DNA of 24,261 bases from a virus. The stretch's first letter is position 1; each line of letters opens with the position of its first letter. Shown piece by piece: positions 15,820 through 21,767 of the stretch. The position numbers were made by a program, and so were the translations under genes. The notes below the pieces were generated by a model that searched no databases, had not been told where the DNA came from, and worked only from the letters and a program-made list of their open reading frames with translations. The stretch is taken from positions 1-24,261 of the IMG/VR virus record IMGVR_UViG_3300007538_000177. One strand, given 5' to 3'.

Positions 15820-16203
15820 ATGAATACCTTCAAAAAATACGAGTTCACTCCCGCACAATGGGACACACTCAAAAAGAAGATACAAGAAACAACGACAACC
15901 CCAAGCGGGGAAAGCGTAACAACTTGGAAGGGTTGCGCAGTCCACGAAATAGGTTTTATTTGCCTTGAATGGGGCAAAGATGCCGAAGATATGCCCGTGT
16001 GTGTTAATCAGTCCGATAAATGGGCGGTGGATATTCTATGGTATGTTGAACCTTTGGCCGACTTTACCGCTTACGAGGTATGGCCGAAGCCTTGCGGGGT
16101 GCATATTTTCGCAGGTTGCGAAGGTGAATACTTGAAAGGGTATTGCGCCAAGTTCCCCGATAGTGAGTATTGTGTAGTTCCCGAACCGCTAACAAATGGC
16201 TAA
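15820..16203 (+). CDS. Hypothetical protein after the fibre
   Basis: A 127-aa acidic protein rich in Trp and Cys (7 Trp, 6 Cys), starting 1 base after the fibre stop with leader CTCTCTAAA. It looks alpha/beta (WDTLKKKIQETTT, then VHEIGFICLEWG and WAVDILWYVEPLADFTAYEVWP). Base use resembles the fibre rather than the lysis genes, so it may have travelled with the fibre as one module. A fibre assembly chaperone or tip protein is possible from position only. Its end overlaps the next small gene by 8 bases. Confidence 0.65.
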   Translation: MNTFKKYEFTPAQWDTLKKKIQETTTTPSGESVTTWKGCAVHEIGFICLEWGKDAEDMPVCVNQSDKWAVDILWYVEPLADFTAYEVWPKPCGVHIFAGCEGEYLKGYCAKFPDSEYCVVPEPLTNG

Positions 16204-16318
16204 AGCGAAAACAAAAGCGGCTACTGCGACCTGGAAACCTAAGCCGAAAAGAAGGCGGCCAGGAGTTCACGCTAAGAACAATAAACCAGCGAAAAAATAC
16301 AGAGGGCAAGGCAGGTAA
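16196..16318 (+). CDS. Small, extremely basic protein, 40 aa
   Basis: A 40-aa frame from ATG 16196 to TAA 16316-16318, overlapping the previous gene by 8 bases in another frame. Almost half of the residues are Lys or Arg, with the motif KPKRRRPGVHAKNNKPAKKYRGQGR split over residues 16-40. I have seen small proteins with 'RPGVHAK' and 'KYRGQGR' in phages of Bacteroidetes, usually near the tail/lysis boundary. Nucleic-acid binding or virion packing with DNA is plausible from charge. No function is established to my knowledge. Confidence 0.6.
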   Translation: MAKAKTKAATATWKPKPKRRRPGVHAKNNKPAKKYRGQGR

Positions 16319-16337
16319 CTTAATACGACTTAGATAA

Positions 16338-16598
16338 ATGAAACTCCCCGTAAGCTTCGACCAATTCAGCAAAGATCCAAGTAAAGCGCTGACTTATTTA
16401 ATGGTTTTCGCCGTTATCTTTCTTTACCTCAGAACCGAAAAACAGAGCAATAACGAGGGCAGTAAATGCGAGGAGCGTTTAACTGCTTGCGAGGCCCAGC
16501 TTAAGCAGTTTAGCGCAATGCTTAAGACTTCTGACAGCTCTACGGCTGCGCTGCGTTCTGAGCTGAATACTTATAAGAAACTAGGGGTAATTAATTAA
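16338..16598 (+). CDS. Membrane-anchored small protein with coiled coil
   Basis: An 86-aa protein with one transmembrane segment at about residues 18-32 (LTYLMVFAVIFLYLR) followed by a charged helical domain (KCEERLTACEAQLKQFSAMLK) containing two Cys. The topology, short cytoplasmic start, one membrane pass and an outer coiled coil, is that of an inner-membrane spanin-like or lysis accessory protein. It opens the lysis region. I do not recognise a family. Confidence 0.6.
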   Translation: MKLPVSFDQFSKDPSKALTYLMVFAVIFLYLRTEKQSNNEGSKCEERLTACEAQLKQFSAMLKTSDSSTAALRSELNTYKKLGVIN

Positions 16599-16606
16599 TC
16601 AATAAA

Positions 16607-16963
16607 ATGAAAGCTACTATTTTACTCGCCGCTTTGCTTGCCGCTAGTTTGCCAGTTAAGGATAAAGCCACAGATCCAGACCCTTATAAAAAGTATTCTA
16701 TGCAGCTGGATAAAACCAGGGCGAGTATAGCAGCAACGCACGCAGCTATTGCAGAAGCTCAGGCAATGACAGAGGCAAAGGTAGAAGAGGTAAAAGAGGT
16801 GGTAATAGAGGCCGAGGCAATGGCGGAAAAGATGCAGCTTTTAGAGCGCGTTTGCGAAGTTTACGAGGTTCCAGTGCCCGCTTCTTTAGAGGACTTCGAG
16901 CAGCTTAGGGTAGAGGACTCTATTCGCTTGGCAAATATGCAGCAGTTAAATGGGATTAAGTAA
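16607..16963 (+). CDS. Secreted or membrane-anchored coiled-coil protein
   Basis: A 118-aa protein with an N-terminal hydrophobic signal-like segment (TILLAALLAASLPV, residues 3-16), then a long acidic alpha-helix rich in Ala and Glu (residues 35-80) and a helical C-terminus ending LANMQQLNGIK. This suggests a periplasmic coiled coil, as in spanins or lysis regulators. It begins 8 bases after the preceding membrane protein gene and is followed at once by the holin candidate (TAAATG). No lipobox is evident. Confidence 0.55.
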   Translation: MKATILLAALLAASLPVKDKATDPDPYKKYSMQLDKTRASIAATHAAIAEAQAMTEAKVEEVKEVVIEAEAMAEKMQLLERVCEVYEVPVPASLEDFEQLRVEDSIRLANMQQLNGIK

Positions 16964-17197
16964 ATGAAACTTTTAGAAATGTTTAAGGGCCAAGCTGGCG
17001 AGGTTTCCAGTAAGCGCGTAGTGGGCGTAATTGGCGCCCTTGTTCTTTTTGGTACTATGGTAGCCAACTCTTTTAGCGCCGTGGAAATTGCCCCTAGTGC
17101 TGAGTTAGTCGCCGCAGTTGAGTGGGTTACTATTTTGTGCTTAGGTTTTACTTCGGTAGAAAAATTCGCTAAAGGTGGAGCAAAAGAGCAAAAATAA
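16964..17197 (+). CDS. Holin-like membrane protein
   Basis: A 77-aa protein with an N-terminal amphipathic helix (LLEMFKGQAGEVSSKR), and two hydrophobic segments, about residues 19-37 (VVGVIGALVLFGTMVANSF) and 46-62 (ELVAAVEWVTILCLGFT), and a charged Lys-rich tail. Small size, two membrane segments, charged C-terminus and a place between lysis genes are the usual signs of a holin that opens the inner membrane at the end of infection. It starts directly after the previous stop. The call is structural, as holins show little sequence similarity. Confidence 0.65.
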   Translation: MKLLEMFKGQAGEVSSKRVVGVIGALVLFGTMVANSFSAVEIAPSAELVAAVEWVTILCLGFTSVEKFAKGGAKEQK

Positions 17198-17531
17198 AGA
17201 CGGCTATACGCTTAAAGACGTCGCTCTTATTGGCCTAGCTATTTGGGTTCTTTTAGGGCTTATCTTTATCGGCGCCTTGTTTCGCTTTGGGCCTAAGATA
17301 CCGAGCGAGCCAGGTAAAATAGATACGGTAATAGAGCAGTACCACGACACGCTTACTAAGCTTGAGATCAAGCGCCAAGTGTTGCGGGATACTATTACTA
17401 AAACCCAGGTAAAATATGACACAATATTTAAAAGGATTAGCGCTAGCGGCGATACTTCTTGCAGCACCTTGCAGCGGCTTCTCGCAATGCACAGAGAGCT
17501 GGACGGACAGCACGACGCGGCTAGAAATTAA
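17175..17531 (+). CDS. Inner-membrane spanin-like protein (Rz-like candidate)
   Basis: A 118-aa protein with one transmembrane segment near residues 16-36 (ALIGLAIWVLLGLIFIGALF) and a periplasmic coiled-coil-like region with a regular pattern (VIEQYHDTLTKLEIKRQVLRDTI). This is the topology of i-spanins, which join with an outer-membrane partner to fuse the two membranes. The start is GTG at 17175, overlapping the holin candidate by 23 bases; no ATG gives a sensible alternative. Another gene starts inside it in a different frame at 17416, an arrangement seen for Rz/Rz1 pairs. Confidence 0.55.
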   Translation: MEQKSKNKDGYTLKDVALIGLAIWVLLGLIFIGALFRFGPKIPSEPGKIDTVIEQYHDTLTKLEIKRQVLRDTITKTQVKYDTIFKRISASGDTSCSTLQRLLAMHRELDGQHDAARN

Positions 17532-17730
17532 CCTATACTTAGCCGAAGGCGCTAAAGCTCGGGCGCTTGCTCCTCTGTACTTAGAGCGAATAAAAACCGA
17601 TAGCTTAGAAATAATCGAGCATAAGAAAGCAGTTGAGCACTTGCAACACGTTAACAGCGGTTTAACTATAAAGCTAAAGCTGTGGCGTATAATTGCACCC
17701 GTGGCCTTTGTTTTAGGCCTTATACTTTAA
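17416..17730 (+). CDS. Small exported protein with C-terminal membrane segment (spanin partner candidate)
   Basis: A 104-aa protein overlapping the previous gene by 116 bases in another frame. It has a signal-like N-terminus (YLKGLALAAILLAAP, then C19) and a hydrophobic C-terminus (IIAPVAFVLGLIL). An N-terminal Cys after LLAAP could be a poor lipobox (Pro at -1 is unusual), or signal peptidase I could cut after GFS. Lipoprotein plus C-terminal membrane segment would be the topology of a unimolecular spanin; without lipidation it may be the partner of the preceding protein. Which applies cannot be decided here. Confidence 0.5.
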   Translation: MTQYLKGLALAAILLAAPCSGFSQCTESWTDSTTRLEINLYLAEGAKARALAPLYLERIKTDSLEIIEHKKAVEHLQHVNSGLTIKLKLWRIIAPVAFVLGLIL

Positions 17731-17733
17731 GGG

Positions 17734-18561
17734 ATGGCAGAAACCAGCGTAATAATTCACGAGATAAAAGGCTGGGGGAATTACCGCTTTTTACTCTTAT
17801 CAGATATTCACTGGGATAACCCCAAATGCAACCGCAAGCTATTAAAGCGCCACTTAGACGAGGCTAAAGAAGGCGGGCACCCGATACTTATAAACGGCGA
17901 CCTTTTGGACTTAATGGGCGGCAAAAAAGACCGCAGGGCAAATAAGGAGACAGTAAGGCCAGAGCACCAGGTAGTAAATTACTTCGACGCCGTAATAAGC
18001 GACTGCGCTAAATACTTTAAGCCTTACGCCGAGCTTATACACTTGATTGGGTACGGCAACCACGAGACGGCTATAACTACGCACAACGAAATAGACCCGC
18101 TTAGAACCTTTGCCCAGTTAATAGGGCGAGAAGAGGCACTAGGCACTTACTCGGGCTGGGTTATGTACCAATTTAAGAGCAATAGCAACGAATGTAAAAC
18201 GCTACGCATTAAATACCACCACGGCAGCGGAGGCGGCGGGGTAGTTACAAAGGGCGCAATTCAGTTTAACCGCATGGCTACAATGGTAGAGGGTGCCGAC
18301 ATTATTTGGAGCGGGCACGTTCACGAGAGTACCGAGATTATTTACACTATTGAACGCCTAAACAGAAACAATCGCCCCGAGCTGGTTAACTGTTATATGG
18401 TTCGTACTTCTACCTATAAAGAGGAATATTTACCAGGTATGGGCTGGGCAGTGGAGCGCGGTATGCCACCTAAGCCGCTTGGAGGCCGCTGGCTAGACGT
18501 TAAGTTTGGCGTTTACGAGGGCAAGCCTTACCTTCTTTTTAACACTCAGCACGCTAACTAA
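17734..18561 (+). CDS. Calcineurin-like metallophosphoesterase
   Basis: A 275-aa protein with the full set of metallophosphoesterase motifs in order: DxH at D24-H26 (SDIHWD), GDxxD at 55-59 (GDLLD), GNHE at 108-111, a metal-binding His at 162/163 (YHHGSGGGG) and GHVHE at 194-198. These residues hold two metal ions and the enzyme should cleave phosphoester bonds; the substrate cannot be told from sequence. It starts 3 bases after the spanin-like gene and ends 11 bases before the endolysin gene. Its position inside a lysis cassette is unusual, although phages do carry such enzymes. Possible targets include nucleotides, nucleic acid ends or envelope phosphoesters. Confidence 0.88.
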   Translation: MAETSVIIHEIKGWGNYRFLLLSDIHWDNPKCNRKLLKRHLDEAKEGGHPILINGDLLDLMGGKKDRRANKETVRPEHQVVNYFDAVISDCAKYFKPYAELIHLIGYGNHETAITTHNEIDPLRTFAQLIGREEALGTYSGWVMYQFKSNSNECKTLRIKYHHGSGGGGVVTKGAIQFNRMATMVEGADIIWSGHVHESTEIIYTIERLNRNNRPELVNCYMVRTSTYKEEYLPGMGWAVERGMPPKPLGGRWLDVKFGVYEGKPYLLFNTQHAN

Positions 18562-18572
18562 ATTAAATTAAA

Positions 18573-19211
18573 ATGGATATTAAAGACTTAAATCTTAAAA
18601 GCGTCGAGTTCACGAATTACATAAAAGAGGAACACGAAAAGACGCAGGTTTATTTACACCATACGGCTGGAGGGCCAAGCGGTGAGGCAGTTTTTCGCTA
18701 TTGGGAAAAGACACCCGAGCGGGTTGCAACTTGTGTAAGTATTTCAAATGACGGAACAATAGTGCAAGGGTATAGCTCTAAATATTGGGCTTATCATTTG
18801 GGGCTACAAAAGCCAACCTTCGCTAAGTTTGGGCTTCCGTACAAGAGCCTAGATAAAACCTCGATAGGTATTGAAATTTGCAACTATGGATTTTTGACTG
18901 AGAAAAACGGCAAGTTTGTTAATTACGTTGGCGGGGTTTGCGAAGATATTTGCGAGCTTGAAACACCTTATAAAAACCATAAGTATTGGCAGAACTACAC
19001 AGACGAACAAATAGAAAGCACTCGTAAGCTTCTGCTCTACTGGGGCGAAAAATACGGCATTGATTTAACTTACAAGGAAGATATTTGGAACGTTACGCCT
19101 AGAGCTTTGAAAGGGGATAACGGTATATTTACCCATAACTCAGTAAGAAAAGATAAGGCCGACGTTTACCCGCACCCTAGGCTTATTGAGATGCTTAAAA
19201 GCCTAAAATAG
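18573..19211 (+). CDS. Endolysin, N-acetylmuramoyl-L-alanine amidase (Amidase_2)
   Basis: A 212-aa enzyme that would cut the bond between N-acetylmuramic acid and L-alanine in peptidoglycan. T7-lysozyme/PGRP-like features: HHTAGG at 29-34 (Zn ligand His29 or His30), YHLG around His75, the SIGIEICNYG strand (97-106), and FTHNSVRKDKADVYP (187-200), where His188 and Asp197 would complete the zinc site. No signal peptide or membrane anchor is visible, so release depends on the holin. Last gene of the plus-strand late block; a hairpin lies shortly downstream. Confidence 0.92.
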   Translation: MDIKDLNLKSVEFTNYIKEEHEKTQVYLHHTAGGPSGEAVFRYWEKTPERVATCVSISNDGTIVQGYSSKYWAYHLGLQKPTFAKFGLPYKSLDKTSIGIEICNYGFLTEKNGKFVNYVGGVCEDICELETPYKNHKYWQNYTDEQIESTRKLLLYWGEKYGIDLTYKEDIWNVTPRALKGDNGIFTHNSVRKDKADVYPHPRLIEMLKSLK

Positions 19212-19216
19212 TAGAT

Positions 19217-19242
19217 AAAAAAAGCCCGCTAGTCAGGCGGGC
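19217..19242 (-). terminator. Strong terminator between converging genes
   Basis: A perfect 6-bp G+C-only stem, GCCCGC (19224-19229) and GCGGGC (19237-19242), closes a 7-base loop. On the minus strand it is followed by seven T residues (A tract 19217-19223), which is a classical intrinsic terminator for the recE/recT unit. Read on the plus strand it lacks a T-run after the stem, so it ends the late transcript less well, if at all. Confidence 0.88.
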
Positions 19243-19293
19243 CGTTACTTTGCGCGTGGAAGAAAAGTTTTAACGACTTGTTGCAAATATAAG

Positions 19294-19896
19294 TTAATCT
19301 GCCGAAAGTGCACTATTTAGCCCCTCGCTTGTTTTAGGCGCTTCTGAGGCTATATCTCTTGCCTCCTCTTGAGTCTGTAAGCCCATGAGTATTTCGGGGG
19401 CGTAGAGGCGTCCAAAAAAGGCCGCAGCACGATAGCGCAGCATTAAGTCGGGCATAGTTTTCCACTTTGAACCCGCTTTAGTAGCCCAGCCTTCGCTAGC
19501 TGCCATATCTAGGGTAACAGTAGGCCCTTCGATAAGCTCGCCCGTAGCCAGCTCAGTAGCAACCGCTTTACAGCTCTTGCCGTCTGAGATAAATTTAAGA
19601 GCAGAGAAGCGCCCGCAGCTATTTAGTGCAGCAATAATAAAAGAGCTAGACCAAGATGGGCGCCCGTGTATTACGTGCAAGTTCTGCATAACCATTAAGG
19701 GGCTAGCGCCTATACGCTGCGCAATTTCAAGCGCTACAAGCGTATTGGGAATGTTGCCCCGATAGCTTTGGGGGATTAGATCGCTAGAGCTTAGGGCTTT
19801 GGCTACACGTTGCGCGTGGTCAAAGTTTGAGAGGCTCAGGGGTGCAGCGGTTTCTACTTGCTCGACTGCTTGGGTTTGGGTTTCTTTCTTTTCCAT
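19294..19896 (-). CDS. RecT-like single-strand DNA annealing protein
   Basis: A 200-aa protein that probably anneals complementary single strands during phage recombination. The central part, residues about 50-100 (NTLVALEIAQRIGASPLMVM, then HGRPSWSSSFIIAALNSCGRFSAL), and residues 143-176 (SKWKTMPDLMLRYRAAAFFGRL onward) are typical of a phage family I associate with RecT. The N-terminus is Gln/Glu-rich and disordered, and the C-terminus (EAPKTSEGLNSALSAD) is acidic. It follows the RecE-like exonuclease gene in one minus-strand unit with a 4-base gap, as in the classical nuclease-annealing pairs. Start CAT on the plus strand at 19894-19896 follows an A-rich leader. Assignment relies on this pairing plus sequence pattern. 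Confidence 0.72.
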   Translation of the reverse strand: MEKKETQTQAVEQVETAAPLSLSNFDHAQRVAKALSSSDLIPQSYRGNIPNTLVALEIAQRIGASPLMVMQNLHVIHGRPSWSSSFIIAALNSCGRFSALKFISDGKSCKAVATELATGELIEGPTVTLDMAASEGWATKAGSKWKTMPDLMLRYRAAAFFGRLYAPEILMGLQTQEEARDIASEAPKTSEGLNSALSAD

Positions 19897-19900
19897 GTTA

Positions 19901-20716
19901 TTAAAGTGTTTTAGTAATGTATTCGGGTAATAAAAGCGCCTCGACCTTGTCGCTATACCCTGGCCAAGTGTTAGACTCTAGGCAATGGGCATAGGTTAAA
20001 AGGTTGGCAAGATAGCAAGAGCGGCCGTAACTCAGCTCTTGATCTTCATACAAATAAAGGCTAACAAGGTAAGGCGCTGACTTTTCAACGGCAATAAATA
20101 CGAAGCCCTCGACCTCTTCGCCTTTGGCTTGCTTCCAGCCGTCGCAGTAAAACGCAGCTTGGACGTGGTAGCGGTATTTAAAAGCCGAGCGGCTAAACCC
20201 GTGCTTACTTGCGTCCTCAGTAGTTTTAAGGTCTACAATGTAGCGAGAGCCGTTTACGTAAGTAACAAAGTCGGGGCGAGCCTTGCAGTTTACCCCAGTT
20301 TGAGGGTCTTGCCAGCTTATAGTACTTTCAGCTTCGCCCTGGGCTAGTAGTTTAGCGGCTAAAGGGTGCGCTTTAACCGACTCGGCTACCTTAAGACACT
20401 GGGCAAAGTCTTCAGCGTTTAAGTAGATCTTATCGGGGTGCTCAAGATAGAAAGCGGCTAAAGTCTCTTTACCTTCTTTAGTTCTGCGGTCTACGTCGGG
20501 AAAGGCGCAATATTGTAAAGCAAAGCGCTCAGGCTCTAAGACGGCGCAATGTACAGCGCTGCCTATCTCTAAAGCCTTGCTGCTTTTTTCTTGGTACTCG
20601 CCGCTGAGATACTTATAGAAGTAATGGGCTGGGCTTTTTTCGATAAGATCCAGCCCGCTTTTGCTTATGTGGCTGGTGTCTTTGTGGTAGTCGTGGTTAG
20701 AAAGTTCGTTTAACAT
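19901..20716 (-). CDS. RecE-like exonuclease, PD-(D/E)XK family
   Basis: A 271-aa nuclease that would degrade one strand of duplex DNA and hand 3' single strands to the RecT-like protein. Motifs of the RecE/exonuclease VIII-like group are complete: GSAVH at 52-56 (His56), RPDF with Asp149 (CKARPDF), VDLKTTEDA with Asp162 and Lys164, and YHVQAAFY at 183-190 (Gln186, Tyr190). The length matches the isolated C-terminal nuclease domain common in phages, rather than the much longer E. coli RecE. It is transcribed from a divergent promoter region shared with the small HTH gene, and its promoter element lies 4 bases before the ATG. Confidence 0.9.
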   Translation of the reverse strand: MLNELSNHDYHKDTSHISKSGLDLIEKSPAHYFYKYLSGEYQEKSSKALEIGSAVHCAVLEPERFALQYCAFPDVDRRTKEGKETLAAFYLEHPDKIYLNAEDFAQCLKVAESVKAHPLAAKLLAQGEAESTISWQDPQTGVNCKARPDFVTYVNGSRYIVDLKTTEDASKHGFSRSAFKYRYHVQAAFYCDGWKQAKGEEVEGFVFIAVEKSAPYLVSLYLYEDQELSYGRSCYLANLLTYAHCLESNTWPGYSDKVEALLLPEYITKTL

Positions 20717-20717
20717 A

Positions 20718-20749
20718 TTGCAAACTTACGCAAAAAAGAGTTAAATTTG
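20718..20749 (+). promoter_or_regulatory. Putative promoter of the HTH-SSB unit
   Basis: TAAATTTG (20742-20749) fully matches TAnnTTTG and ends 4 bases (CACT) before ATG 20754; TTG at 20718-20720 lies 21 bases upstream. The -33 element falls between the recE -7 box and the recE ATG, so RNA polymerase could not occupy both promoters at once. Confidence 0.6.
20721..20728 (-). promoter_or_regulatory. Putative -7 promoter element of recE/recT
   Basis: On the minus strand TAAGTTTG, a full match to TAnnTTTG, ends 4 bases (CAAT) before the recE ATG. No good TTG element appears 19-21 bases upstream, where the plus-strand promoter lies. The expected mRNA would start at the ATG. Confidence 0.5.
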
Positions 20750-20753
20750 CACT

Positions 20754-20933
20754 ATGGACTTAGGAAAAGAAAACGTAGCCAAGGAGCTTAAAAAGCTTTG
20801 TATAGATAAAAACACAAGCTTAACAAAAATATGCAAGGCGGCCAAAGTGGACCGCTCGACCTTAAGACGCTGGGAGGTCCAAGAGCCGCAGAGCGTTGTT
20901 ATATTGCGCAAGTTATTAGATCAACTAAAATAA
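20754..20933 (+). CDS. Small helix-turn-helix protein, 59 aa
   Basis: A short gene (ATG 20754 to TAA 20931-20933). Residues 22-40 (SLTKICKAAKVDRSTLRRW) form a clear helix-turn-helix of the XRE/Cro or transposase-like type, flanked by basic helices. The protein is small enough to be only the DNA-binding domain, as in Cro. It is first in the plus-strand unit, lies directly at the overlapping divergent promoters and is followed by the SSB gene after 4 bases, so it is a likely regulator of recE/recT and of its own unit. No binding site was proven. Confidence 0.72.
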   Translation: MDLGKENVAKELKKLCIDKNTSLTKICKAAKVDRSTLRRWEVQEPQSVVILRKLLDQLK

Positions 20934-20937
20934 GAAT

Positions 20938-21306
20938 ATGTTAAAGTTAAATTTTACTGGAAACCTTGGCAAAGATGCCGAAACAAAGACAATGCAAGAC
21001 GGAACGCTGCAAATACGTTTTAACGTAGCAGTAAACCAAGGGCGAGACAAGGAGCCGCTTTGGGTAGGCTGCGCTTATTACAGAGACGCGAACCAAGGGG
21101 CGGCGCTTGCCCAATACTTAAAGAAAGGTAAAAGCGTGTTAATCGAGGGCTTGCCAAGCGTAAGCGAATACGAGGGCAAGAGTTATCTTAATTGCCGAGT
21201 GCAGTTTATCGAGCTCTTGGGCGGGGCTGAAGGTGGCACTAAACAAGCCGCTAAACCAGTTGCTCAACCCGCTAGCTCTGACCTTTCTAATGATCTACCT
21301 TTTTAA
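20938..21306 (+). CDS. ssb: Single-stranded DNA-binding protein
   Basis: A 122-aa OB-fold protein that coats single-stranded DNA in replication and recombination. The start LKLNFTGNLGKDAETKTMQDG and the strand ...IRFNVAVNQGRDKEPLWVGCAY are typical of bacterial and phage SSBs, as is YLKKGKSVLIEGLPSVSEYEGKSYLNCRVQFIELLG. The last residues, DLSNDLPF, form the acidic tail with terminal Pro-Phe that binds partner proteins. Its tail linker is short (about 20 residues). It is divergent from the recE/recT pair, with which it may cooperate. Confidence 0.95.
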   Translation: MLKLNFTGNLGKDAETKTMQDGTLQIRFNVAVNQGRDKEPLWVGCAYYRDANQGAALAQYLKKGKSVLIEGLPSVSEYEGKSYLNCRVQFIELLGGAEGGTKQAAKPVAQPASSDLSNDLPF

Positions 21307-21315
21307 CGTAACAGA

Positions 21316-21579
21316 ATGGGAGGCTTTGACTATTTCGACCCAGGCGTAACTTACGATAAGGACGCGGTAAACAACCCTAGCCACTACACTCAGGGTAAAG
21401 TAGAAGCTATCGAGGCAATAGAAAGCGCCTTAAGCTTAGACGAATACCGAGGCTTTTTAAAGGGCCAAGTATTAAAGTACGTTTGGCGAGCTGGGAAGAA
21501 AGGCGAGAATAAGACGGCAGAAGATCTAGCCAAAGCCGACTTTTATCTAAAGAGGTTGCAAAAGTTAGGCAGTCTCTAA
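21316..21579 (+). CDS. DUF3310-like protein (SaV/T7 gp1.7-type)
   Basis: An 87-aa protein with the DUF3310 pattern: NPSHYTQGKVEAIEAIESAL (residues 20-39), then GFLKGQVLKYVWRAGKKG and EDLAKADFYLKRL. Members include T7 gp1.7, a nucleotide kinase-like protein, and many phage proteins of unknown role. If the function holds, it may act in nucleotide metabolism of the infected cell. It is the last gene before a terminator, 9 bases after the SSB stop. Confidence 0.85.
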   Translation: MGGFDYFDPGVTYDKDAVNNPSHYTQGKVEAIEAIESALSLDEYRGFLKGQVLKYVWRAGKKGENKTAEDLAKADFYLKRLQKLGSL

Positions 21580-21636
21580 TTATATTCGCCTCGCTCAATC
21601 TGTTAAATCTGGTATAGGTTTGTTTTTCATGCAAGG

Positions 21637-21662
21637 GGCCTCCAATTTGGGGGCCTTTTTGT
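21637..21662 (+). terminator. Intrinsic terminator after the SSB unit
   Basis: GGCCTCC (21637-21643) pairs with GGGGGCC (21649-21655), with one T-G wobble and a 5-base loop, followed by TTTTTGTTTT. This is a standard Rho-independent terminator on the plus strand and closes the 20754-21579 unit. The rest of the 188-base gap (21580-21767) holds no gene that I can support; its end carries the next promoter. Confidence 0.85.
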
Positions 21663-21733
21663 TTTCTATACTTCCGTTTACTCAAGTTTTTAATTCATTC
21701 ACAAAATAAATAAGTGTTTTTTGCGGCATAGTG

Positions 21734-21763
21734 TTGCAGGTTTGCACGCTTGTAGTATCTTTG
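21734..21763 (+). promoter_or_regulatory. Putative promoter of the 21768 gene
   Basis: TTG at 21734-21736, a 19-base spacer and TATCTTTG at 21756-21763 form the best Bacteroidetes-type promoter of the window (-33 TTG, -7 TAnnTTTG). The -7 box ends 4 bases (AACC) before ATG 21768, so the mRNA should be leaderless. The region around it is more A+T-rich than the coding parts. Confidence 0.75.
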
Positions 21764-21767
21764 AACC

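Noticed and set aside
16320-16336. TAATACGACTTA, resembling the first ten bases of the T7 promoter (TAATACGACT).
   Set aside because: The match stops after ten bases, the essential downstream half is absent, and no single-subunit RNA polymerase gene is in the window; most likely chance.
7970-17698. A 15-base identity GCGTATAATTGCACC before the 7985 gene and within the 17416 gene.
   Set aside because: One 15-base repeat in 24 kb is not improbable by chance, and the second copy is inside coding sequence without a following start.
19278-19284. A third TTGTTGC on the plus strand, like the element at 2562 and 13557.
   Set aside because: Only seven bases match, no TAnnTTTG lies at a suitable distance downstream, and no plus-strand gene starts here.
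19217-19291. On the minus strand TATATTTG (19284-19291) followed within about 50 bases by a strong terminator, which could make a small RNA.
   Set aside because: No -33 element, no conserved structure besides the terminator, and the box alone is expected by chance; the terminator is explained by the recE/recT unit.
21615-21622. TAGGTTTG, a full match to the -7 box, just before the terminator at 21637.
   Set aside because: No -33 element and no gene downstream before the terminator; about a dozen chance matches to TAnnTTTG are expected on both strands of the window.
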